A stretch of DNA of 64,000 bases, from positions 496,001 through 560,000 of the forward strand of contig NZ_JBIQVZ010000001.1 in NCBI RefSeq assembly GCF_044335535.1. The letters are read 5' to 3'. Origin of the DNA: Mariniflexile sp044335535. GTDB lineage: Bacteria; Bacteroidota; Bacteroidia; Flavobacteriales; Flavobacteriaceae. Shown here one piece after another: positions 17,396 to 25,070 of this stretch. The notes under the pieces are model-generated. The model saw nothing but the letters and a program-made list of their open reading frames with translations. It was not told the origin of the DNA and did no database searches. Each line of letters opens with the position of its first letter. Positions within the stretch are counted from its first letter, which is position 1. A program made the position numbers and the translations under genes.

Positions 17396-18586
17396 ATGCC
17401 AACTATATCTAGAAAAGGGCTTTTAATGCCCGAATCACCTATACGTAAATTAGTTCCTTATGCAGAACAAGCCACTAAGAATGGAAAGACTATTTACTAT
17501 TTAAACATAGGACAACCTGATATAAAAACACCCGAAGTCGCCTTAAAAGCGGTTAGGGAAAATGATGTAGAGATACTTTCATACTCGAGATCTGAAGGTT
17601 CTGATGCTTACAGAAAAAAATTAGCTGCTTATTATAATAAATACGATATTAAAGTATCTCATGAAGATATTATAGTAACCACTGGCGCTAGTGAAGGTTT
17701 ATTATTTTTATTTAGCAGTATCATGGATCCGGGAGATGAAGTTATTATTTCTGAACCTTTTTATGCTAATTACATTGCGTTTTCAACCTCATCGGGCGTT
17801 AACGTCGTACCTGCTGTTTGTAGTATTGAAGATAATTTTGCATTGCCTTCCATCGAAACTTTCGAAAAACTAATTACACCAAAAACGAAGGCTATTTTAA
17901 TTTGTAATCCAGGAAACCCAACGGGTTATTTATATTCAAAAGAAGAAATAGAAAAACTGGCTGCTTTAGCAATTAAGCACGATTTGTTTTTAGTTGCTGA
18001 TGAAGTATACCGTGAGTTTGTTTACGATGGCAACACCCACTACTCCATTATGCAAGTAGATGGACTGGAAGAACATGCTGTAGTAATCGACTCGGTATCA
18101 AAACGGTATAGCATGTGTGGTGCACGTGTTGGCTGTTTGGTCTCTAAAAATAAAACCGTTTTAAAAACCGTTTTAAAATTTGCGCAGGCACGTTTAAGTC
18201 CGCCAACCTACGCACAAATTGCTAGTGAAGCTGCTTTAGATACGCCTCAAAGTTATTTTGATGATGTTATTGCTGAATATGTTGATAGACGCGACACCCT
18301 TATTAAAGAATTACTAAAAATAGATGGTGTAAAAGTAGCAAAACCTAAAGGTGCCTTTTATTGCATTGTAGAATTGCCCATAAAAAACTCGGATGATTTT
18401 GCACAGTGGCTTTTGGAACATTTTGACATTAATGGCGAAACCGTAATGATTGCTCCTGCAGGCGGATTTTACTCCACACCTGGCTTGGGTTTAAACCAAG
18501 TGCGTATAGCATACGTACTCAAAAAAGAAAGCTTAATAAAAGCTGTACATATTTTAAAAGAAGCTCTTAAAGTTTATAAAGATTAG
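17396..18586 (+). CDS. PLP-dependent aminotransferase (aspartate aminotransferase family)
   Basis: This 396-residue fold-type I aminotransferase shows NIGQPDIKTP (substrate contact), VTTGASEGLL, ICNPGNPTGY (cofactor contact), VADEVYREFVYD and the PLP lysine in SVSKRYSMCGARVG. The C-terminal arginine region FYSTPGLGLNQVRIAYV binds the substrate carboxylate. Amino donor and acceptor cannot be fixed from sequence; aspartate/2-oxoglutarate is the family default. Its stop codon overlaps the murB start by one base, so the two are translationally coupled. Confidence 0.92.
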   Translation: MPTISRKGLLMPESPIRKLVPYAEQATKNGKTIYYLNIGQPDIKTPEVALKAVRENDVEILSYSRSEGSDAYRKKLAAYYNKYDIKVSHEDIIVTTGASEGLLFLFSSIMDPGDEVIISEPFYANYIAFSTSSGVNVVPAVCSIEDNFALPSIETFEKLITPKTKAILICNPGNPTGYLYSKEEIEKLAALAIKHDLFLVADEVYREFVYDGNTHYSIMQVDGLEEHAVVIDSVSKRYSMCGARVGCLVSKNKTVLKTVLKFAQARLSPPTYAQIASEAALDTPQSYFDDVIAEYVDRRDTLIKELLKIDGVKVAKPKGAFYCIVELPIKNSDDFAQWLLEHFDINGETVMIAPAGGFYSTPGLGLNQVRIAYVLKKESLIKAVHILKEALKVYKD

Positions 18587-19599
18587 TGCAAATTCAACAG
18601 AACATATCCCTAAAGCCTTTTAATACCTTTGGTATTGATGTTTCTGCCAACTATTTTGTATCAGTTTCTACCATTGAAGAATTAAAATATATTCTATCCT
18701 TAAAAGCATATCCAAATAAACTTATTTTAGGAGGTGGCAGCAATATTCTCCTTACCAAGAATTTTGAAGGACTTGTTATCCATATTAATCTTAAAGGAAT
18801 TGAAATAGTTTCCGAAGATTCCGATTTTGTATTTGTAAAAGCAAATGCGGGTGAAAATTGGCACGAGTTTGTACTTTGGTGTATTAATAATGATTTTGGA
18901 GGTGTTGAAAACCTATCATTAATTCCAGGTAATGTTGGCACAACACCTATTCAAAACATTGGTGCCTATGGAGTGGAAATTAAAGATACGTTCGAGTCTT
19001 GCGATGCTATTTCCATAGAAAAACATGCTATAAAAACTTTTAAAAAACAAGATTGTCATTTCGATTATAGAAACTCCATCTTCAAAAATGAAGCAAAAGG
19101 CAAATACATAGTTACCAGCGTTACATTCAAACTAACCAAACAAAACCACAAACTTCATATAAATTATGGTACTATTGCCTCCGAACTGGATGCTATGCAT
19201 ATTAAGAATCCAACCATTCAAGATATTTCAAAAGCTGTAATTTCCATTCGCGAAAGCAAATTACCAAACCCAAAAATCATTGGGAATAGTGGCAGTTTCT
19301 TTAAAAACCCGGTTGTACCAATAATGCATTACAACAAATTGCTTCAAAATTTTGAAGATATGCCTAGTTACCCAGTTTCGAACACTGAAGTAAAAATTCC
19401 TGCGGGTTGGCTTATTGAAAAAGCAGGTTTTAAAGGCAAACGTTTTGGCAATTATGGGGTTCATAAAAACCAAGCCTTAGTACTTGTAAATTATGGAAAT
19501 GCTAAAGGTTTAGATATTTTAAACCTTTCTATTTTAATACAAGAAACAATTAAGCGCCTTTTTGATATTTATATAGAAGCAGAAGTAAACATCTTATAA
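18586..19599 (+). CDS. murB: UDP-N-acetylenolpyruvoylglucosamine reductase
   Basis: FAD enzyme that reduces UDP-GlcNAc-enolpyruvate to UDP-MurNAc in peptidoglycan synthesis. At 337 residues it is of the longer E. coli-like type. FAD-binding NKLILGGGSNILLT and ENLSLIPGNVGTTPIQNIGA are present, as are the catalytic serine loop GNSGSFFKNP and the C-terminal YGVHKNQALVLVNYGNAKG with the late glutamate. The start is GTG, sharing its first base with the TAG of the aminotransferase gene. Confidence 0.96.
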   Translation: MQIQQNISLKPFNTFGIDVSANYFVSVSTIEELKYILSLKAYPNKLILGGGSNILLTKNFEGLVIHINLKGIEIVSEDSDFVFVKANAGENWHEFVLWCINNDFGGVENLSLIPGNVGTTPIQNIGAYGVEIKDTFESCDAISIEKHAIKTFKKQDCHFDYRNSIFKNEAKGKYIVTSVTFKLTKQNHKLHINYGTIASELDAMHIKNPTIQDISKAVISIRESKLPNPKIIGNSGSFFKNPVVPIMHYNKLLQNFEDMPSYPVSNTEVKIPAGWLIEKAGFKGKRFGNYGVHKNQALVLVNYGNAKGLDILNLSILIQETIKRLFDIYIEAEVNIL

Positions 19600-19646
19600 T
19601 ACCAAAGAAATCTCTAACTTTGACAATATTTTAAATTGAATTTACC

Positions 19647-20177
19647 TTGATTTCATCCATAGAAAAAGAAATAGTTAGCCTGTTGGAACGTGGTGACAAA
19701 AAAGCCATTACCATACTGTATGAAAACTATGCAGATGCCTTATATGGTGTTATAAAAAAAATTATAGCAGACGATGATACGGCACAAGATGTGCTTCAAG
19801 AAAGCTTCGTAAAAATATGGCGGTACTCAAAAAAATACGATTCCAGTAAAGCTAAACTATTTACTTGGCTTTACCGAATTGCCTATAATACTGCTATAGA
19901 CAAAGTTAGATCGCATAAAAACAAAGACAGTAAAGAAGTCCAAATAGAAAATTCTAACGTATATAAGATATCGGCAGGCGAATTAAATCAGGATGTTATG
20001 GATATGCAAAAACACCTGAGCAGTTTGGACGAAAAATATCAAATAGTAATAAATGCGCTCTTTTTTGAGGGCATGACCCAACAAGAAGCCAGCGAAGAGC
20101 TAGACATTCCGCTGGGTACTATAAAATCGAGATTAAAAATTGGATTACGTGAATTGAAAAAAATCTATAATCCTTAA
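19647..20177 (+). CDS. ECF sigma factor (RskA-paired)
   Basis: This 176-residue protein has region 2 (LYENYADALYGVIKKIIADDDTAQDVLQESFVKIWRYSKKYD) and region 4 (LSSLDEKYQIVINALFFEGMTQQEASEELDIPLGTIKSRLKIGL). No ATG fits; the start appears to be TTG at 19647, about 25 bases after a TAACTTTG box at 19615. It precedes an RskA-type anti-sigma gene by 11 bases. The pair probably responds to an envelope signal and governs its own operon. Confidence 0.92.
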   Translation: MISSIEKEIVSLLERGDKKAITILYENYADALYGVIKKIIADDDTAQDVLQESFVKIWRYSKKYDSSKAKLFTWLYRIAYNTAIDKVRSHKNKDSKEVQIENSNVYKISAGELNQDVMDMQKHLSSLDEKYQIVINALFFEGMTQQEASEELDIPLGTIKSRLKIGLRELKKIYNP

Positions 20178-20188
20178 TTAAAACAGTC

Positions 20189-20977
20189 ATGAATGCGAAA
20201 ATAACTACTTTTTTAAATTCTGGCCTATTGGAAAAATATCTATTAGGCAATACTACTTCTGCCGAAACAGAAATGGTTGAGTCTTATATTTCAAAATATC
20301 CAGAAGTACAGAATGCCTACAATACATTACAACACAATCTAGAAATAGTTGCTAAAAGTAATGCTATTGAAGCCCCTAAAAGCATCTTAAATAATATTTT
20401 AGATGAACTTGACGAAGCACCGATTGTAAAAATGAATGCTACAACTAGACAAAAGTTATGGTACAAATTTAGTGTTGCTGCCAGTATCGCTGCTTTAATA
20501 TTTGCAGGAAACTCTTATTTCTTGCATTTAAAAAACGAAAAGTTAGCCGAAGAAAACCAAATAGTGGTTGATGAAATTTTCGACTTGCGTAACGATATTG
20601 ATGCGAACAACAAAAAATTAGACAACATTATGCAACAATTTATGGAGCTTAATGACCCCGATACCTATAAATACATCATGCAAGGTAACGGTCGTGCGAA
20701 AAACTTAAAAACGGTGGCCTATATAAACCCTAAAGACAAAACATCGATGATAGATGTGGTTTCATTACCTCAATTACCAGAAGAGCAATGCTACCAAATT
20801 TGGGCAGAACTACAAGGCAAAATGGTAAGCTTAGGTATTTTAACTGATGCAGACAGGCAACTTAAAAAAATACCATATACCGAAAATGCTTTGGGTTTAA
20901 ATATTACCATAGAACCAAAAGGTGGTAATACCGTTGCATCATTAGACAACACCGTAGCCGAAATAGATTTACAGTAG
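20189..20977 (+). CDS. Anti-sigma factor, RskA family
   Basis: This 262-residue membrane anti-sigma factor has an N-terminal cytoplasmic helix bundle (LEKYLLGNTTSAETEMVESYISKYPEVQNAY) resembling the zinc-less anti-sigma domain, a membrane helix near residues 93-108 (SVAASIAALIFAGNSYF), a coiled stretch with NDIDANNKKLDNIMQQFMEL, and a C-terminal RskA domain (VVSLPQLPEEQCYQIWAEL, SLGILTDAD, ITIEPKGG). It immediately follows its cognate sigma gene. Confidence 0.9.
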   Translation: MNAKITTFLNSGLLEKYLLGNTTSAETEMVESYISKYPEVQNAYNTLQHNLEIVAKSNAIEAPKSILNNILDELDEAPIVKMNATTRQKLWYKFSVAASIAALIFAGNSYFLHLKNEKLAEENQIVVDEIFDLRNDIDANNKKLDNIMQQFMELNDPDTYKYIMQGNGRAKNLKTVAYINPKDKTSMIDVVSLPQLPEEQCYQIWAELQGKMVSLGILTDADRQLKKIPYTENALGLNITIEPKGGNTVASLDNTVAEIDLQ

Positions 20978-21010
20978 AAGTAAATTAATATCATAAAATC
21001 CCTCAAAGAA

Positions 21011-21048
21011 AAAAAGCCTCATTTGAAAATACCAAATGAGGCTTTTTT
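21011..21048. terminator. Bidirectional rho-independent terminator
   Basis: GCCTCATTTG / CAAATGAGGC stem with a seven-base loop, A-run on the left and T-run on the right. It lies between the convergent anti-sigma and aquaporin genes. Confidence 0.9.
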
Positions 21049-21076
21049 CTTTCTTTCAGATAGTAGTATAGTGATT

Positions 21077-21793
21077 CTACGCTTCCTTTAAATTTGTTTG
21101 AAGCAAAAATTTATAGATTATTCCTCCAACTACCGCTCCTGAAATAGGAGCCACCCAAAACAACCATAATTGGTAAATTGCTGGACCGCCTACAAAAATC
21201 GCTTGTGACAGTGATCTCGCAGGATTTACCGATGTATTTGTAATAGGAATAGATATTAAATGTATAAGCGTTAACCCCAAGCCAATAGCAATTCCTGCAA
21301 ATTTTCCGTTGGCTAATTTATCTGTTGCCCCCATAATAATTATAAGAAAAAACATGGTTAGTAAAAACTCGGTTAAAAATGCAGCATTCATACTATAGCT
21401 TTTACCAAAATATACGGCATGATCATAAAAATTAGTTGCAAAAGCACCATAATCGTTACCTCCTGTACCACCATTTATTATGTACAAAGCACCAGCCGCT
21501 CCAATAGCCCCAATACATTGGGCAACTATATAAGGTATAACTTCTTTTACTGAATGTTTGCCTCCTGCCAACAGCCCTAAAGTAACTGCTGGATTAAAAT
21601 GTCCGCCAGAAATATGCCCCACAGCATAGGCCATAGTCAAAACGGTAAGTCCAAAGGCCAAAGAAACGCCTATTAATAAAATTCCAATTTGTCCACTATC
21701 GGATGGTGCAATTTGAGAAGCAAAAATAGCACTTCCGCAACCACCAAAAACCAGCCAAAAGGTTCCAAAAAATTCTGCAAATAATTTTTTCAT
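21077..21793 (-). CDS. aqpZ: Aquaporin (AqpZ-like MIP channel)
   Basis: This 238-residue inner-membrane water channel has six membrane helices and two NPA half-helices, HFNPAVTLG and SVNPARSLS. The N-terminus AEFFGTFWLVFGGCGSA and the histidine/arginine selectivity residues are of the water-specific AqpZ type rather than GlpF. It stands alone, convergent with the anti-sigma gene. Confidence 0.95.
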   Translation of the reverse strand: MKKLFAEFFGTFWLVFGGCGSAIFASQIAPSDSGQIGILLIGVSLAFGLTVLTMAYAVGHISGGHFNPAVTLGLLAGGKHSVKEVIPYIVAQCIGAIGAAGALYIINGGTGGNDYGAFATNFYDHAVYFGKSYSMNAAFLTEFLLTMFFLIIIMGATDKLANGKFAGIAIGLGLTLIHLISIPITNTSVNPARSLSQAIFVGGPAIYQLWLFWVAPISGAVVGGIIYKFLLQTNLKEA

Positions 21794-21861
21794 AAATTAA
21801 TATTTAAAGGTTAAATGATTAAATGTAGTAAATTGTTTAATAAATTTGTTTAAATTTTTTT

Positions 21862-22089
21862 AATTGAAGCTAAAATCGGTCGTTTAGTACGCGATTGAAG
21901 GCTTTCTTTTGAGTTACATACCAGAGACTATAGAAGAAATAAAAAACAGGACAGACGTTAAGAAACCGTAAGGTTCACGAACACGTATTTTTCAAATAAT
22001 TAAGCATCGTGAGTAAACAGTTCCTTGGACTGTTTTAGTGAATGAGCAGGGAGAGCGTATGAACAAAAAAGGACGATTTTTAGCCAATT
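21862..22089. repeat. MITE-like repeat C
   Basis: The element of about 228 bp has AATTGAAGCTAAAATCGGTCG on the left and GGACGATTTTTAGCCAATT on the right, near-inverse ends. Inside is a small stem AACAGT-TCCTTGG-ACTGTT at about 22018-22036. No ORF of note and no second copy in this window. Confidence 0.6.
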
Positions 22090-22191
22090 GTGAAAAGCTT
22101 AAACGAGTTCAATACCCAAATACCTAAAAGCAAAATTGTCACAATCAGGTTTTCATTCAACAAACTTTTAGAAATTATTAGTTAAATACTT

Positions 22192-22199
22192 TATCTTTG
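22192..22199 (+). promoter_or_regulatory. Candidate -7 box upstream of a leader element
   Basis: TATCTTTG, exact TAnnTTTG consensus, about 20 bases before the class-1 leader hairpin and 111 bases before the ATG at 22310. It implies the hairpin lies in the 5' UTR. Confidence 0.55.
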
Positions 22200-22219
22200 C
22201 AATAAAATACATAAACAGG

Positions 22220-22283
22220 TGAAACACCCATGAAAACAGTATTCACACACACGAGGATGATTGTTAAGGGTATTCCATCTGAC
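22220..22283 (+). promoter_or_regulatory. Class-1 (T1) leader hairpin 5' of the NqrM-like gene
   Basis: Starts TGAAACACCC, centre ATTCACACACACGAGGATG, ends GGGTATTCCATCTGAC. The outer arms pair with two mismatches. GTG AAA CAC CCA TGA at the start reads as a four-codon ORF. The spacer to the gene's ATG is 26 bases. Confidence 0.75.
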
Positions 22284-22309
22284 AATTAAAAAACAATAGA
22301 AATAATCAG

Positions 22310-22513
22310 ATGAAACTTCTTTTAATAACAATCGCTTTATTAGGGTTAGGATTTGCAGGAATTGCCATAAAAATTTGGGCTAAAAAAGACGGCAAATTCG
22401 CTGGCACATGTGCAAGCCAAAACCCTATGCTTAATAAAAATGGGGAAAGCTGTGGTTTTTGTGGAAAAACCCCAGACCAATTTGGCGATTGCGACAAACC
22501 TCAACACTCATAA
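22310..22513 (+). CDS. Small membrane-anchored Cys-rich protein (NqrM-like)
   Basis: This 67-residue protein has one N-terminal membrane helix (LLLITIALLGLGFAGIAIKIW), then a conserved-looking tail with five cysteines: GTCASQNP, ESCGFCGKTPDQFGDC. The plan (helix, then GxC and a C-x2-C...C cluster) is like NqrM, the small factor needed for Na+-NQR maturation, and nqrF and apbE are in this same window. This is inference from architecture, not a clear motif match. It carries the same leader hairpin as apbE. The next gene begins six bases after its stop. Confidence 0.6.
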   Translation: MKLLLITIALLGLGFAGIAIKIWAKKDGKFAGTCASQNPMLNKNGESCGFCGKTPDQFGDCDKPQHS

Positions 22514-22519
22514 TACTTT

Positions 22520-23632
22520 ATGGGTTATCTTGATTTTGTTTACTATGGTTTTATTGCTGTAGTTGTTATTCAAGTTGTTTATTATATTTTTTTCTTCTCA
22601 AAGTTTTCATTTATAAAACCTAAAAAGGAGCCAACAAAAAAAATCCCTGTATCGGTAATTATCTGTGCTAAAAACGAAGCTAAAAATCTTCAAAACCTTT
22701 TGCCTTCCGTTATTTCCCAAAGTTATCCCGATTTTGAAATTGTTTTAATTAACGATGCTTCTACAGATGACACTCTTGAAGTTATGGAAGCTTTCGCTGC
22801 TAACCATAATAACATAAAAATTGTAGATGTCAAAAATATTGAAGCCTTCTGGGGAAATAAAAAATATGCATTAACACTTGGTATTAAAGCATCAAAAAAC
22901 GATTATCTTCTGTTTACCGATGCCGATTGCAAACCCCTTTCAAAATATTGGATACACGACATGTGTACACATTTTAATGACAAACAAACCATTGTTTTAG
23001 GCTACGGAGCTTATTCAAAAATTAGAAAATCATTTTTAAACAAACTTATTCGTTTTGAGACTTTAGTTACGGCAGTTCAATATTTTTCGTTTGCAAAAGC
23101 AGGTATTCCGTATATGGGCGTTGGACGCAATTTAGCCTATGCAAGAAAGGAGTTTTTTAATGCGAATGGTTTTATTAATCACATAAAACTGCGTTCGGGT
23201 GATGATGATTTATTTATAAACCAAGTCGCAACCAAAAACAATACGGCCATCTGTTTTTCTGTAAATAGCTTTACCCAATCGTTACCCAAAACAACCTTTA
23301 GCGACTGGACAAAACAAAAAAGAAGACATATTTCTACTGCAAAATTTTACAAATTAAGTCATAAAATTTTATTGGCGTTGCTTTACATTTCACAATTACT
23401 TTTTTGGGTTCTTGCCCCCATTCTTCTTATTGCTCTGTTTAAGTGGCAAATTGTAATTGGTCTTATTTTAATAAAACTTACTCTACAATACACTATGTTT
23501 GGCATGTCGGCAAAAAAACTGGGAGAGCAAGATCTAATAATTATGCTTCCTTTTTTAGAAGTTTTTTTAATTATAACGCAATTAACTATCTTTATAAATA
23601 ATCTTATCTCAAAACCTAATCATTGGAAGTAA
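22520..23632 (+). CDS. Family 2 glycosyltransferase, membrane-bound
   Basis: This 370-residue inner-membrane enzyme has an N-terminal helix (FVYYGFIAVVVIQVVYYIFFF), a GT-A domain with PVSVIICAKNEAKNLQNLLPS, FEIVLINDASTDDT, the metal-binding LLFTDADCKP, the later RSGDDDLFINQ (ED-type acceptor site) and QKRRH (QxxRW-like site), and two or three C-terminal helices. The features suggest a processive or lipid-linked sugar transferase; donor and acceptor are unknown. Its 3' end overlaps the sigma gene by ten bases. Confidence 0.9.
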   Translation: MGYLDFVYYGFIAVVVIQVVYYIFFFSKFSFIKPKKEPTKKIPVSVIICAKNEAKNLQNLLPSVISQSYPDFEIVLINDASTDDTLEVMEAFAANHNNIKIVDVKNIEAFWGNKKYALTLGIKASKNDYLLFTDADCKPLSKYWIHDMCTHFNDKQTIVLGYGAYSKIRKSFLNKLIRFETLVTAVQYFSFAKAGIPYMGVGRNLAYARKEFFNANGFINHIKLRSGDDDLFINQVATKNNTAICFSVNSFTQSLPKTTFSDWTKQKRRHISTAKFYKLSHKILLALLYISQLLFWVLAPILLIALFKWQIVIGLILIKLTLQYTMFGMSAKKLGEQDLIIMLPFLEVFLIITQLTIFINNLISKPNHWK

Positions 23633-24168
23633 ATGAAGCCATTAAACGTGCCAAGGAAAACGACCAAAAAGCATTTAATTTTTTATTGGATACCTTTTGG
23701 GATGATGTATATGGTTTTCAATTAAAGCGTGTTCAAAATGAAAATGATGCCGAAGACATTACCATTCAAACATTTTCTAAAGCCTTTGATAGAATTGAAA
23801 CCTATAACAGCAGTTTTAAGTTTAAAACTTGGCTAATTACCATTTCAAAAAACATTCATATAGATTTATTGCGAAAGGAAAAAAACTCTATTTCCCAAAT
23901 TATTTCTAATGATGACAAATCGGTATATCAAATTTTAGACGAATCCCCTTCACCTGAAGACGAACTAATAACCGAGCAGCATTTAGCAAAATTACTACGC
24001 GACATAAAAAAATTAAAGCCACATTATCAAGAAATTATAAATTTACGCTACTTTCAAGAGCTGAGTTATAAAGAAATTTCAATTCAGCTTAAAGAACCCA
24101 TAAATAATGTAAAAGTAAAGTTGTTGCGTGCTAAAAAATTATTATCTGAAATTATTCAGGAAAAATAA
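23623..24168 (+). CDS. ECF sigma factor
   Basis: This 181-residue protein has region 2 (LDTFWDDVYGFQLKRVQNENDAEDITIQTFSKAFDRIETYN) and region 4 (IKKLKPHYQEIINLRYFQELSYKEISIQLKEPINNVKVKLLRAKKLL). The likely start is TTG at 23623, inside the glycosyltransferase gene. No anti-sigma gene is recognisable; a membrane protein of unknown family follows five bases after the stop and is the only candidate partner. Confidence 0.9.
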   Translation: MEVNEAIKRAKENDQKAFNFLLDTFWDDVYGFQLKRVQNENDAEDITIQTFSKAFDRIETYNSSFKFKTWLITISKNIHIDLLRKEKNSISQIISNDDKSVYQILDESPSPEDELITEQHLAKLLRDIKKLKPHYQEIINLRYFQELSYKEISIQLKEPINNVKVKLLRAKKLLSEIIQEK

Positions 24169-24173
24169 GTTTT

Positions 24174-25070
24174 ATGAAACAAACTAAAATTGATTTTTAC
24201 ACAGAATCTGGAATTGCCAAACCATTAAACATTACACTTGTCTTTTTATGTGGTTTAATCTCTATCCTTTTCTTTAGTTATTTCTATAGTTTAATAATTA
24301 CTTACCTACCAATTATATATTTTAATTTTCTGATTGTAATAGGTTTTGGCTTTACTATTGCATTTTTAAGTAGAATATTTAATGTCGTTTTTAAAATTCG
24401 AAATAGAAGAAAGTCAATAATTATAACCATTATCCTTTCCTTATTTGCCATATATTTTCAGTGGGTTAGTTATATATTTATTATATCATTTGATGATTAT
24501 GATTTTTTTAAAACCTTTAAAGAATTTGAATATTTTCTTAGTATTCTTTTTAGACCAGATATAGTAATTGAAAATATAATTGAAATTAGCAAAGTAGGAC
24601 TATGGTCTATAGGTTCTTCGAATCTGTACATTAGAGGTTTTATGCTATGGGCAATTTGGTTAGTTGAAGCATGCATAATTATTTTTGTTTCGTACAATAT
24701 TTTTAAAAATTTCAATGACATTCCTTTTTCTGAAAAAGATAACAAATGGTTTAAAAAAGAAATTATAGATTTCGATTTTGAGCACATTGCTTTTAAAAAG
24801 AAATTTGTTGAAGAGTTTCTTTTGAATCCTTTTGAATCTGTTAATCAACTAAAAAGAGGCGACGGATTAAGACATTCTAAAATAAGCATTTTCAAATCGG
24901 AAACCGAATCTAAAAATTTGATTACAATTGATAATGTTATTGTAACACAGCGAGGAAAAGGAAAAAAAGATTATACAAAAGTTTTAGAGTATTGCTATGT
25001 AGATAATAGTGACCTAAGTCAGATTAAAGGAAAATTTAGGACTAAAAAAGCTTCTATTTTTGATTACTAA
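24174..25070 (+). CDS. Membrane protein of unknown function
   Basis: This 298-residue protein has four or five hydrophobic helices in the first 190 residues (near 17-38, 40-62, 80-105 and 155-178) and a hydrophilic C-terminal domain of about 110 residues rich in Lys, Asp and Phe. I recognise no family. It sits between an ECF sigma gene and an Nramp-like gene with overlaps or gaps of about ten bases, so it is part of the same operon. It could be the membrane regulator of that sigma factor, but nothing in the sequence shows it. Confidence 0.75.
   Translation: MKQTKIDFYTESGIAKPLNITLVFLCGLISILFFSYFYSLIITYLPIIYFNFLIVIGFGFTIAFLSRIFNVVFKIRNRRKSIIITIILSLFAIYFQWVSYIFIISFDDYDFFKTFKEFEYFLSILFRPDIVIENIIEISKVGLWSIGSSNLYIRGFMLWAIWLVEACIIIFVSYNIFKNFNDIPFSEKDNKWFKKEIIDFDFEHIAFKKKFVEEFLLNPFESVNQLKRGDGLRHSKISIFKSETESKNLITIDNVIVTQRGKGKKDYTKVLEYCYVDNSDLSQIKGKFRTKKASIFDY

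Noticed and set aside
21900..22100. Structured small RNA or tmRNA-like gene
   Set aside because: It has inverted ends like a MITE and no tRNA-like acceptor or CCA; reported as repeat C instead.
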